The notes beneath the pieces were generated by a model that saw nothing but the letters and a program-made list of their open reading frames with translations, was not told the origin of the DNA and searched no databases. 9,366 nucleotides of DNA, taken from positions 1 through 9,366 of the forward strand of contig CAJQOK010000421.1 in NCBI GenBank assembly GCA_905479905.1, in the 5' to 3' direction. Origin of the DNA: an uncultured Aliterella sp. Its GTDB lineage: Bacteria; Cyanobacteriota; Cyanobacteriia; Cyanobacteriales; Chroococcidiopsidaceae. Made by a program: the position numbers and the translations under genes. This document shows, piece by piece, positions 1 through 5,464 of this stretch (position 1 is its first letter; each line of letters opens with the position of its first letter).

Positions 1-101
1 GGCTTCATTATCGTGCATTAGCAGTAGAAGATAGTGATGACATGGCATGGTTTTGGATTGGGACGCATTCAGAGTATGACCAATTACTTAGAGGTGGATA
101 A
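1..101 (+). CDS. RelE/ParE-family toxin, 3' end only (cut by window edge)
   Basis: The third forward frame is open from the window edge to the TAA at 99-101 and encodes the C-terminal ~32 residues of a protein whose 5' part lies outside the window. The residues YRA...WFWIGTHSEYDQLL align without gaps to the last 31 residues of the toxin at 524-793, with 15 identities by my count, including the WFWIG-H-EYD block typical of this toxin family's C-terminus. It is therefore read as a paralogous mRNA-interferase or gyrase-poison type toxin (RelE/ParE fold). Its antitoxin would be expected just upstream, outside the window. The visible part is in frame with a normal stop, so nothing shows it is a pseudogene, but integrity cannot be judged. 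Confidence 0.72.
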   Translation, partial: LHYRALAVEDSDDMAWFWIGTHSEYDQLLRGG

Positions 102-261
102 CGCAAGCTAACACAGGGGTTTGCAACGAAATGGATTGTGATATTTTTAGGTTAAGTTGACGCGATCGCACTGCGTTAAGCACTGAAAAGTTAGGATGTG
201 ATCGCCCTACAAGGACATGAATCTAAAAGTTGTAGAACTGCTCTAATTATTTCCCCTACTC

Positions 262-290
262 TTGAAAGCGTAATAATGTGATGGTATCCT
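262..290 (+). promoter_or_regulatory. candidate sigma-70 promoter for the first complete toxin-antitoxin pair
   Basis: TTGAAA at 262-267 and TATCCT at 285-290 are separated by exactly 17 bases. The -35 matches consensus well, the -10 in four of six positions. The predicted start near 297 would leave a leader of only about a dozen bases before the ATG at 309. There is no clear Shine-Dalgarno sequence there, so the message may be nearly leaderless. This is inference from spacing only. Confidence 0.3.
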
Positions 291-308
291 GCGTCATGAT
301 TGAACGCT

Positions 309-527
309 ATGACTGAATTGCTCGAACAAGCGATCGCTCAATTGAAAGCCTTGTCAACGGATAAGCAAGATGCGATCGCGACTCTAATTCTAGAAGAAAT
401 CGAAGATGAGCGGCGATGGGACGAGTCTTTTGCTCGTTCTCCAGATTTGTTAGCTAAATTGGCAGCAGAAGCAATGGTAGAATATCGGGCAGGCAAAACT
501 CAGGAACTAGACCCAGACATATTGTGA
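309..527 (+). CDS. antitoxin of a RelE/ParE-type toxin-antitoxin pair (72 aa)
   Basis: This small acidic protein sits directly upstream of a RelE/ParE-like toxin and overlaps it (ATTGTGA: stop TGA at 525-527, toxin GTG at 524-526), the classic antitoxin-first layout with translational coupling. I start it at the ATG at 309; an in-frame TTG lies three codons earlier at 300. The chain is predicted mostly helical: residues 1-32 form an amphipathic stretch (TELLEQAIAQLKAL...), residues 33-40 are charged (EDERRWDE), and the tail (about 41-72) runs through LAKLAAEAMVEYRAGK to an acidic LDPDIL end. I recognise the type from cyanobacterial genomes, where it accompanies such toxins, but see no ribbon-helix-helix, HTH or AbrB DNA-binding fold. 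It presumably neutralises the toxin through its C-terminal half. Two HIP1 octamers fall inside the gene. Confidence 0.72.
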   Translation: MTELLEQAIAQLKALSTDKQDAIATLILEEIEDERRWDESFARSPDLLAKLAAEAMVEYRAGKTQELDPDIL

Positions 528-793
528 AATCTCGTACCACTACTGAGTTTCGCAAACTGTTTGCCGAGCTACCAAAGACAATTCAAGCACAAACTCGCAA
601 AGCCTATCGGCAATTCAAGCAAGATCCGAATTATCCAAGCTTGCGATTCAAGAAAGTCCACCCAACACTGCCCATTTATTCTGCACGCATCAACAGAGAT
701 TATCGCGCCGTTGGTCAATTGGAGGAAGACACTGCGATCTGGTTCTGGATTGGATCTCATGCAGAATACGATCTTTTACTAGATCAATTGTAG
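524..793 (+). CDS. RelE/ParE-family toxin (89 aa)
   Basis: The length (89 aa), the basic N-terminal half rich in Arg/Lys (EFRKLF..LPKTIQAQTRKAYRQF, residues 9-31) and the C-terminal pattern RxNRDYRAVG (55-64) followed by WFWIGSHAEYDLLL (73-86) match the RelE/ParE toxin superfamily. That fold acts as a ribosome-dependent or free mRNA interferase, or as a gyrase poison, in the cytoplasm. The conserved Arg-Tyr-Arg (58-61) and His79/Tyr82 are the likely functional residues by family analogy. The start is GTG at 524, inside the antitoxin stop, so translation is probably coupled to that of the antitoxin. It is a clear paralogue of the toxin fragment at the window start. Whether it cleaves RNA or targets gyrase cannot be told from sequence. 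Confidence 0.8.
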   Translation: MKSRTTTEFRKLFAELPKTIQAQTRKAYRQFKQDPNYPSLRFKKVHPTLPIYSARINRDYRAVGQLEEDTAIWFWIGSHAEYDLLLDQL

Positions 794-852
794 AAACGCC
801 AGCTTTGTTGTTAAGTCTAAAGCAATTAGGACGCGATCGCATCTCAAAACAA

Positions 853-892
853 TTGAAAAATCTTTCTTCAGTAGCTACAATGTAATTACATT
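853..892 (+). promoter_or_regulatory. mazE promoter with overlapping double-palindrome operator
   Basis: The promoter is TTGAAA (853-858), a 17-base spacer, and TACAAT (876-881, five of six consensus). Over it lie two perfect palindromes: GTAGCTAC at 871-878 and a 14-base palindrome at 879-892 (AATGTAATTACATT) whose core is GTAATTAC at 882-889. The two GTAnnTAC units have centres 11 bp apart, one helical turn, and cover the end of the spacer, the -10 and the probable start site near 888. MazE-type antitoxins of the AbrB fold bind palindromic DNA and repress their own operon, so this is a strong candidate autoregulatory operator. Confidence 0.6.
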
Positions 893-913
893 TTGCTTTT
901 AAATTATCTAAAT

Positions 914-1174
914 ATGGGCGCAACTATTAGAACCCGAATTGTTAAAATTGGCAACTCTCAAGGCGTTCGTATTCCTAAGATCCTCTTGGAACAAAGCGGT
1001 ATTCATACAGAAGTTGAAATTGAAGTTATGGGCGAAGTCTTAACTATTCGCACAGCCTCGCGTTCGCGAACTGGATGGGAAGAAGCTTTCGCTGCAATGG
1101 CTAGTCAACACGATGATGTTCTTCTAGATGAAGTTAGCACTACCGATTGGGATCGAGTTGAATGGGAGTGGTAG
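914..1174 (+). CDS. mazE: MazE-type antitoxin, AbrB/SpoVT fold (86 aa)
   Basis: Residues 4-48 carry the swapped-hairpin AbrB/MazE DNA-binding signature: TRIVKIGNSQGVRIPKILLE, then a short linker and VEIEVMGEVLTI. The C-terminal ~38 residues are acidic and Trp-rich (WEEAF, LLDEVSTTDWDRVEWEW), as expected of the flexible MazE tail that lies in the MazF dimer groove and blocks RNA cleavage. The ATG at 914 is chosen because the AbrB domain begins almost at once; a TTG at 893 would add seven residues and would lie at the predicted transcription start. The leader is AT-rich with no obvious Shine-Dalgarno. The stop at 1172-1174 lies inside the mazF coding region (13-base overlap), so the two are co-translated. 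Confidence 0.92.
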   Translation: MGATIRTRIVKIGNSQGVRIPKILLEQSGIHTEVEIEVMGEVLTIRTASRSRTGWEEAFAAMASQHDDVLLDEVSTTDWDRVEWEW

Positions 1175-1491
1175 TCAATCGTTTTGATGTTTTTCTGGTT
1201 AATCTTGACCCCACTGTTGGCAGTGAAATTAAGAAGACACGCCCCTGTGTTATTATTTCACCAGACGAGATGAACCGTTATATTGCTACGGTTATAATTG
1301 CTCCCATGACTACGAAAGGGAAAGCATACCCTACTCGTGTTGTTTGTCAGTTTCAGGGTAAAAATGGGCAGATTGTTCTAGATCAAATCCGCACGATAGA
1401 TAAAACGCGACTAATCGAAAAGCTCAGACAGATTAATCTTGATGAGCAAAGAATAGTTCTTGACACCTTAGCTGAAATGTTTGCTCAGTAA
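1162..1491 (+). CDS. mazF: MazF-type endoribonuclease toxin (109 aa)
   Basis: This is a complete MazF/PemK-family mRNA interferase. The N-terminal block FDVFLVNLDPTVGSEIKKTR (residues 8-27) ending in Arg27-Pro28 and the block IIAPMT (45-50) supply Arg27 and Thr50, which align with the catalytic Arg25 and Thr48 of Bacillus subtilis MazF as I recall that sequence. The later LDQIRTIDKTRL is the other family hallmark. The SH3-like barrel toxin cleaves single-stranded mRNA at short motifs; the cleavage specificity is not readable here. The start is placed at ATG 1162, which overlaps mazE; a GTG two codons on (1168) is possible. Length is normal, with no damage seen. The gene converges with cbiO, only 36 bases apart. 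Confidence 0.93.
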   Translation: MGVVVNRFDVFLVNLDPTVGSEIKKTRPCVIISPDEMNRYIATVIIAPMTTKGKAYPTRVVCQFQGKNGQIVLDQIRTIDKTRLIEKLRQINLDEQRIVLDTLAEMFAQ

Positions 1492-1527
1492 GCTACTTAA
1501 AGTAATCGCTTTAAATATCTATTCTCT

Positions 1528-2316
1528 CTAACTTAAAGAGTAAGACTTCGCCACTGGGGAATGTTCCAGCAAACAATAAGGACGACTATAGCTAAGAGGA
1601 GATTCTAAAGCGTGTTGGTGGAGAAAATCAGGATCGCTCATTACTTTCTCAGTTTCTCCATCAAATACTACTTTTCCTTGACTGAGTACCAAAGTGCGAT
1701 CGCATATTTCTAAGGCTAAATCTAAGTCATGGGTAGCAATCAACTGAGTTAAAGGCAATGTTTGTAATAATTCAATTAATTGGCGACGCGATCGCGGATC
1801 TAATTGCGCCGAAGGTTCGTCAAATACCAAGATTTGCGGCTGCATTGCTAATACCCCGGCGATCGCAATTCGCTTTTTTTCCCCACCTGACAAGTTTTCT
1901 GTACTTCTTTGTCCGTACCATTCAAGATCGATGTCTACAGCGTTCATGGCAGCAATTACGCGCTCCTTTAACTCTGCACCTCGCAAGCCTAAATTCATTG
2001 GGCCAAAAGCCACATCTTCCCAAACTGTAGGCATAAATAGCTGATTATCGGGGTTTTGAAATACTAAGCCCACAAAATTACGAATAGAGCGCAAATTTTC
2101 TTGTTTTACCGCCCACTCACCAATAATTACTTCTCCTGATTGGGGCAAGATAATACCGTTAAGGTGTAATTGCAAGGTAGATTTTCCCGAACCATTAGCG
2201 CCAATTAACGCTACCCGTTCGTTAGCAGCAATCGATATATTAATTCCTTGTAGTGCTTGAGTCCCATCAGGGTAGACATAGCTGAGATTTTGAATGGCGA
2301 TCGGATTATGGTGCAT
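1528..2316 (-). CDS. cbiO: CbiO: ATPase of an ECF-type cobalt/nickel importer (262 aa)
   Basis: This is the ABC ATPase that powers metal uptake by the ECF module. Motifs in order: Walker A GANGSGKST (39-47), Q-loop Gln87 in FQNPDNQLF (the QNPDxQ form is typical of ECF ATPases), signature LSGGEKKR (142-149), Walker B ILVFDE (162-167) and switch His196 in ATHD. The D-loop segment reads SAQLDP where TAGLDP is the common form, a mild variation that should not abolish activity. It is the last gene of the cluster, 17 bases after cbiQ, with no good Shine-Dalgarno of its own. A single ATPase gene suggests a homodimer. The C-terminal ~30 residues after the ABC core are a short extension. Cobalt versus nickel cannot be assigned from this subunit. 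Confidence 0.93.
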   Translation of the reverse strand: MHHNPIAIQNLSYVYPDGTQALQGINISIAANERVALIGANGSGKSTLQLHLNGIILPQSGEVIIGEWAVKQENLRSIRNFVGLVFQNPDNQLFMPTVWEDVAFGPMNLGLRGAELKERVIAAMNAVDIDLEWYGQRSTENLSGGEKKRIAIAGVLAMQPQILVFDEPSAQLDPRSRRQLIELLQTLPLTQLIATHDLDLALEICDRTLVLSQGKVVFDGETEKVMSDPDFLHQHALESPLSYSRPYCLLEHSPVAKSYSLS

Positions 2317-2333
2317 TGAAACAACCGATAAAA

Positions 2334-3110
2334 TTATGTTCGCAAGTAAATGACCTGCCCCAGCAGCGCCAATAATAAAGTTAAAGTCAAAGCTACAATG
2401 TCTTGTTTTCCCCCTGGGGCTATTTTCTCCATTGGGGGTATACCTTGATAACCTCGTGACAGCATTGCTTGATGTATGCGGTTTCCGCGCTCGTAGGTGC
2501 GAATAAATAACGCGCCAATGGTATTACCTACTACTAAGCGAATAGAGCGATTATTGTTCATCAAGTTGCGCGACAATGCAGCCCGTCTCATTGCCTCAAA
2601 CTCTGCAATCAACACGCCAATATAGCGATACATAGAGGCTAAAGTTGCTACTAATAAAGGGGGAATGCGTAGTTCTTTCATGCCATGAAGTAAAGCGGGA
2701 ACAGAGGTTGTCAGTGTCAATAGATTTAACATTGTTAATGACAGCATCGCTTTAATGCTAACGCTTGCCAAAATAGTTAATCCTACAGTGGTAATTTTCA
2801 ATATTCCCCAAGACCAAATTACTTGTCCCCCTTCCCGAAATAGCGTACCAACTAACACCACGCCTATAAAGGCAAATTCTACGGCTAATCGCTTTAATAG
2901 CTCGGTAATTGTCAAACGAGCAATTAATATCAAACTCAGTAAACCTATTCCATAAACTGCCCAAGTTTTCCAATGTCCGTTAGGTGTCAAAACAACGGCA
3001 AATACAAACAGTAAAGCGCATAACAAGCGGGTACGAGGAGCGATCGCGTGCCAAGGTGTATTTTGTTTACTATCGATATCCAGCTTGAAAGCGCCAACGT
3101 GCAGTAACAT
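2334..3110 (-). CDS. cbiQ: CbiQ: transmembrane coupling (T) component of the Co/Ni ECF importer (258 aa)
   Basis: This is the T component linking the substrate-binding membrane protein CbiM to the CbiO ATPases in the inner membrane. Hydrophobic segments are seen at about 28-42, 50-65, 77-90, 103-118, 121-135 and 238-255. Between the last two groups lie the two cytoplasmic coupling-helix motifs that contact the ATPase: RRAALSRN (175-182) and AMLSRGY (215-221), matching the family Ala-Arg-Gly signatures with Ser in place of Ala before Arg. Length is typical. The ATG at 3110 follows the stop of the PDGLE gene by nine bases, consistent with one transcript. No frameshift or truncation. Confidence 0.92.
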   Translation of the reverse strand: MLLHVGAFKLDIDSKQNTPWHAIAPRTRLLCALLFVFAVVLTPNGHWKTWAVYGIGLLSLILIARLTITELLKRLAVEFAFIGVVLVGTLFREGGQVIWSWGILKITTVGLTILASVSIKAMLSLTMLNLLTLTTSVPALLHGMKELRIPPLLVATLASMYRYIGVLIAEFEAMRRAALSRNLMNNNRSIRLVVGNTIGALFIRTYERGNRIHQAMLSRGYQGIPPMEKIAPGGKQDIVALTLTLLLALLGQVIYLRT

Positions 3111-3119
3111 TTATTATCT

Positions 3120-3515
3120 TTAGGTGTCCGAGTCGTCAGAGTAAGGCAATTGCTCGTTCTCACGATCAGATCCACCGCGTACAGTAAGTTTGCCAATTCC
3201 CCAAGCTAGACCAAATACTGCCAATGTGCCAACTAAACCAGCTAACGGAGTTGCAATACTTTCCGGTACGCCTTTAAGGGCATATTCATCAAATACTTGA
3301 GCAAAAGGCGTTTTACTTGCTGGGGTATTTTCGGCTGCTTTATCTTCAAATTTGAGGTCTTGGGCAACTCTGTCTAAGCCATCAGGGTTTTGACTAGCTA
3401 AAGGAGAAAGAAAGATTGCAATTACTAAGGCAACACCTAAACCTGCAACAGTAAAGGCAACATTGCGCGATCGCGAATCATTACTACTCATAATATTTCT
3501 TTTTTTAAAACCCAT
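3120..3515 (-). CDS. PDGLE-domain subunit of the Co/Ni importer (NikN/CbiN role, 131 aa)
   Basis: This is a small membrane protein with two hydrophobic segments (about 19-40 and 88-108). The first is followed at once by SQNPDGLDRVAQDL (41-54), the PDGLE signature of the accessory subunit in NikMN-type and many cyanobacterial CbiM-type importers. It presumably sits beside CbiM and helps load the metal; classical CbiN has the same position and two-helix topology but a different sequence. The ATG at 3515 overlaps the cbiM stop by one base (TAATG), favouring translational coupling. A second in-frame ATG at 3491 (residue 9), preceded by an AAGAA stretch, could be the true start and would give 123 aa. 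The C-terminus is hydrophilic and acidic (residues 116-131). Confidence 0.82.
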   Translation of the reverse strand: MGFKKRNIMSSNDSRSRNVAFTVAGLGVALVIAIFLSPLASQNPDGLDRVAQDLKFEDKAAENTPASKTPFAQVFDEYALKGVPESIATPLAGLVGTLAVFGLAWGIGKLTVRGGSDRENEQLPYSDDSDT

Positions 3516-4267
3516 TAATATCGAGAAACTGGACGAGAGGTAGAAGCTCTTGTTCTACGCGGAGGATCGTAAAATAAATCTGGTCGAGTCCGCCAAATAG
3601 ACGAAAGTGCAACTACTGTAATCAACGCTTCGCCAATGCCGATAACTACGTGCCAAGAAGTCATTGCCGTTAGAGCTACTGCTAATGGTACAGTGCCAGA
3701 GACGGCTAATTGGATAGCTGTGATTATAGCCGCCACTACAACACTCATCCAGGAAGCAACCGCCGCTCCTACTACTACCCCTTGCAACTTATCGCGCCCG
3801 ATCGCTAGTCTAATTGCCTTGTAGAGATAATAGCCGCCAAAAGTACCAATTAAGCCCATATTAAAAATGTTGGCTCCCAAAACTGTTAAGCCGCCATCTT
3901 GAAACATGAGACTTTGAACAATAAATACTACCGTCATCACCAATGAACCCGCCCAAGGGCCTAACAAAGCACCTGCCAAAGTTCCACCGAGTAAGTGACC
4001 AGAAGTACCGCCAGGAATTGGGAAATTAATCATTTGTGCCGCAAATACAAACGCCGCACAGACTCCCATCAAAGGTACGGCTTTTTCCTGATATTGTGCT
4101 TGTACTCGATTCAGTGCTAAAGCGATTAGCCCAATTGAAACGATTGATGTAACAGCGATTATAGGTAAGTTTAAGAACCCGTCGGGGATGTGTAAGGCTA
4201 AATGCGGCGCAATTGTCCAATGCAAAAAGGTTGAAGACAATAAACTACCTATAACTATAGTTAACAA
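3515..4267 (-). CDS. cbiM: CbiM/NikM: metal-binding membrane component of the Co/Ni importer (250 aa)
   Basis: This is the S component that captures Co2+ or Ni2+. The family hallmark HIPDGFL begins at His26, and NFPIPGGTSGHLLGG (81-95) holds His91. If the chain were cut before Leu25, these become residues 2 and 67, the numbers I recall for the nickel ligands His2 and His67 of NikM2. Residues 1-24 form a hydrophobic signal-like extension ending PHLA. Further hydrophobic segments occur at about 35-52, 66-80, 93-122, 131-150, 162-190 and 195-224. No ATG is available: the in-frame stop is at 4277-4279, and TTG at 4267, five bases after an AGAGAG Shine-Dalgarno-like run, is the best start. First gene of the importer operon. 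Confidence 0.88.
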   Translation of the reverse strand: MLTIVIGSLLSSTFLHWTIAPHLALHIPDGFLNLPIIAVTSIVSIGLIALALNRVQAQYQEKAVPLMGVCAAFVFAAQMINFPIPGGTSGHLLGGTLAGALLGPWAGSLVMTVVFIVQSLMFQDGGLTVLGANIFNMGLIGTFGGYYLYKAIRLAIGRDKLQGVVVGAAVASWMSVVVAAIITAIQLAVSGTVPLAVALTAMTSWHVVIGIGEALITVVALSSIWRTRPDLFYDPPRRTRASTSRPVSRY

Positions 4268-4310
4268 ATTTACTCTCTAAACCAAATAGCGAACTATTAT
4301 TAATCAAAGC

Positions 4311-4330
4311 TGCATTTAAATTAAAATGCA
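4311..4330. promoter_or_regulatory. inverted repeat upstream of cbiM, possible operator
   Basis: TGCATTT (4311-4317) and AAATGCA (4324-4330) are perfect 7-base inverted arms around six AT bases. They lie in the 83-base gap before the importer genes, about 44 bases upstream of the cbiM start. The size suits a dimeric regulator, possibly metal-responsive, but I cannot name one, and no convincing -35/-10 pair was found beside it. No cobalamin riboswitch fits in this gap. A run of seven G lies at 4338-4344. Confidence 0.35.
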
Positions 4331-4350
4331 ATCCTATGGGGGGGCATAAT

Positions 4351-4785
4351 TCAATTCAATTTACGGATAAATTCTAAAGGTAAGTTGTCTGTGTCGGCAA
4401 TAAAGGCAACTTCGTAGACAAAATTGCCTATTTGCTGCTGCTCTGGCTGCAATAATATCTTTAACGGCTGATATTGCTCTATTTGTGCTTGACTCGCTTG
4501 GGCAAAACGTTGTTCTAAATCTGCCAACCAATCAGTTAAATCTGGGACAGCCTCAGTTAAGTCGAAAGACAAATGATAATAACCAACATAATGCTCATCA
4601 TTAAAAGCATCAGGGGCGGGGTCAGGTTGGGGGATCTGGATTAGTTCAATACGTCCCTGTAAGCCTTCCATCCAACAAGCTAAGGTGTAGCCTGTAGTAA
4701 AGCGATCGCATACATTAAAGCCCAAAAGTTCGTAAAAGGCGATCGCTTTATGAATATTCCCGGTACGAATTGAAACATGGTGCAT
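4351..4785 (-). CDS. VOC (glyoxalase/bleomycin-resistance fold) protein (144 aa)
   Basis: The N-terminus HHVSIRTGNIHKAIAFYELL (2-21) is the standard opening of a vicinal-oxygen-chelate domain. Candidate metal ligands fall where the fold puts them: His3, Glu47 in GRIELI, His71 in YYHLSFDL, and Glu138 in LPLEFI, giving two beta-alpha-beta-beta-beta modules in one chain. The enzyme is cytosolic; the substrate is unknown. It could be a lactoylglutathione lyase relative, a dioxygenase-like protein or a non-enzymatic VOC protein. The ATG overlaps the stop of the upstream zinc-ribbon-like gene by one base (TAATG), so the two are almost certainly co-translated. The nickel/cobalt importer follows 83 bases downstream on the same strand; a functional link to it is only conjecture. 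Confidence 0.82.
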   Translation of the reverse strand: MHHVSIRTGNIHKAIAFYELLGFNVCDRFTTGYTLACWMEGLQGRIELIQIPQPDPAPDAFNDEHYVGYYHLSFDLTEAVPDLTDWLADLEQRFAQASQAQIEQYQPLKILLQPEQQQIGNFVYEVAFIADTDNLPLEFIRKLN

Positions 4786-5288
4786 TATTCAAACAAGCGA
4801 AAATAAGGATAACGTACCGGGACACCAGGCTCTTTTTCAAGGTCAAAATTGATTACTTCCCAGCGTGGCTCTTCTTGAGAATTAGGACTAAAATCTACAG
4901 GTAAGCCGTAAAGCTTGGGAGATTCCGATTGTCCGCGCCAGGGAGTGCTGCGCTCTAAATAGCCGCTAATTAGTTCTTGATAACGCCCAGCAATAATGAC
5001 TTTTGTAGCGCGGAAGCCTTGAGTATAAAGTCGATCCAAAGCTTCGTGAATTTCAAATCTGATCCCGTCAGCATGGGTATGTTGCCTATACCATTCATCG
5101 CCCCATTGTTTCCAATGACGACCAGATTGGAGATGTACTAATTCTCCCGTTTTAGGGTCAGCTTCAAAAGCGCCATGACGAGTGCATAGATAAGTGTCTG
5201 TAAGTGTCAGCGCCGGGACAGTTTGGCGACAATGGGGACACTGAATCTCTGGGCCAAAAATTGGATATTGCAAGCTTGAGTTGATCAT
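4785..5288 (-). CDS. conserved cyanobacterial hypothetical protein, TIGR02652/DUF2396-like, zinc-ribbon N-terminus (167 aa)
   Basis: I recognise this as a cyanobacterium-restricted family of unknown function (TIGR02652/DUF2396, from memory). What can be seen: a CPHC pair (Cys17, Cys20) and a CTRHG pair (Cys35, His38), a plausible Cys3His zinc site; then a highly polar Trp/His/Arg-rich core (residues 54-80, SGRHWKQWGDEWYRQHTHAD); a helical stretch HEALDRLYTQGFRATKVIIA (81-100); and a Pro-rich tail ending VRYPYFRLFE. No signal peptide or membrane segment, so probably cytosolic. The ATG at 5288 is the natural start; the Shine-Dalgarno is weak. It overlaps the VOC gene downstream by one base and diverges from the carbonic-anhydrase-like gene. 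No enzymatic activity can be assigned. Confidence 0.78.
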   Translation of the reverse strand: MINSSLQYPIFGPEIQCPHCRQTVPALTLTDTYLCTRHGAFEADPKTGELVHLQSGRHWKQWGDEWYRQHTHADGIRFEIHEALDRLYTQGFRATKVIIAGRYQELISGYLERSTPWRGQSESPKLYGLPVDFSPNSQEEPRWEVINFDLEKEPGVPVRYPYFRLFE

Positions 5289-5359
5289 GAAGTGCTTATC
5301 GGCATATTTATGTCTTCACTAGCACCAGTGGTTTTGTGTCGTTGCTGCTTCTGCACCCC

Positions 5360-5395
5360 TTTACCTACTAAGAGGTTAGCACTATGATATCGTGC
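5360..5395 (+). promoter_or_regulatory. promoter of the gamma-carbonic-anhydrase-like gene
   Basis: TTTACC (5360-5365), a 17-base spacer and TATGAT (5383-5388, five of six consensus) form a good sigma-70-type promoter with a start site near 5395. The upstream in-frame ATG at 5384 lies inside the -10 box, so it cannot be on this transcript. AGCAC (5378-5382) and GTGCT (5391-5395) form inverted arms flanking the -10, a possible operator. Confidence 0.5.
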
Positions 5396-5464
5396 TTAAA
5401 GCGCTGCATCAGTTTGAGCATTTACAACTATTTTCCTGGAAATCTATTGCTTCTGTTGTCTATT

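Noticed and set aside
102..299. Possible gene or small RNA in the gap before the first complete antitoxin
   Set aside because: No open frame with a start and ribosome site; only a HIP1 octamer (162-169) and the candidate promoter at 262-290 are visible.
1497..1514. TTAAAG/CTTTAA hairpin between mazF and cbiO, and the repeated ACTTAAAG at 1495 and 1531
   Set aside because: Stem is only six A/T-rich pairs with no T tract; likely chance in AT-rich sequence, though a weak bidirectional terminator is not excluded.
2755..2973. Short open frames on both strands inside cbiQ, and similar ones inside cbiO, cbiM and the gamma-CA-like gene
   Set aside because: They are shadows of well-supported genes, with no family resemblance or ribosome sites.
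4321..4347. Eight-codon ORF on the minus strand (ATG 4347) and the G7 run at 4338-4344 upstream of cbiM
   Set aside because: Too short and without a ribosome site to call a leader peptide; the G run alone is not evidence of phase variation.
4268..4350. Cobalamin riboswitch upstream of the Co/Ni importer
   Set aside because: The gap is only 83 bases and lacks a recognisable B12-box; a cobalamin riboswitch needs about 200 bases.
5384..5464. N-terminal extension of the gamma-CA-like protein beginning at ATG 5384
   Set aside because: The ATG lies in the predicted -10 box, and the family N-terminus begins at 5465.
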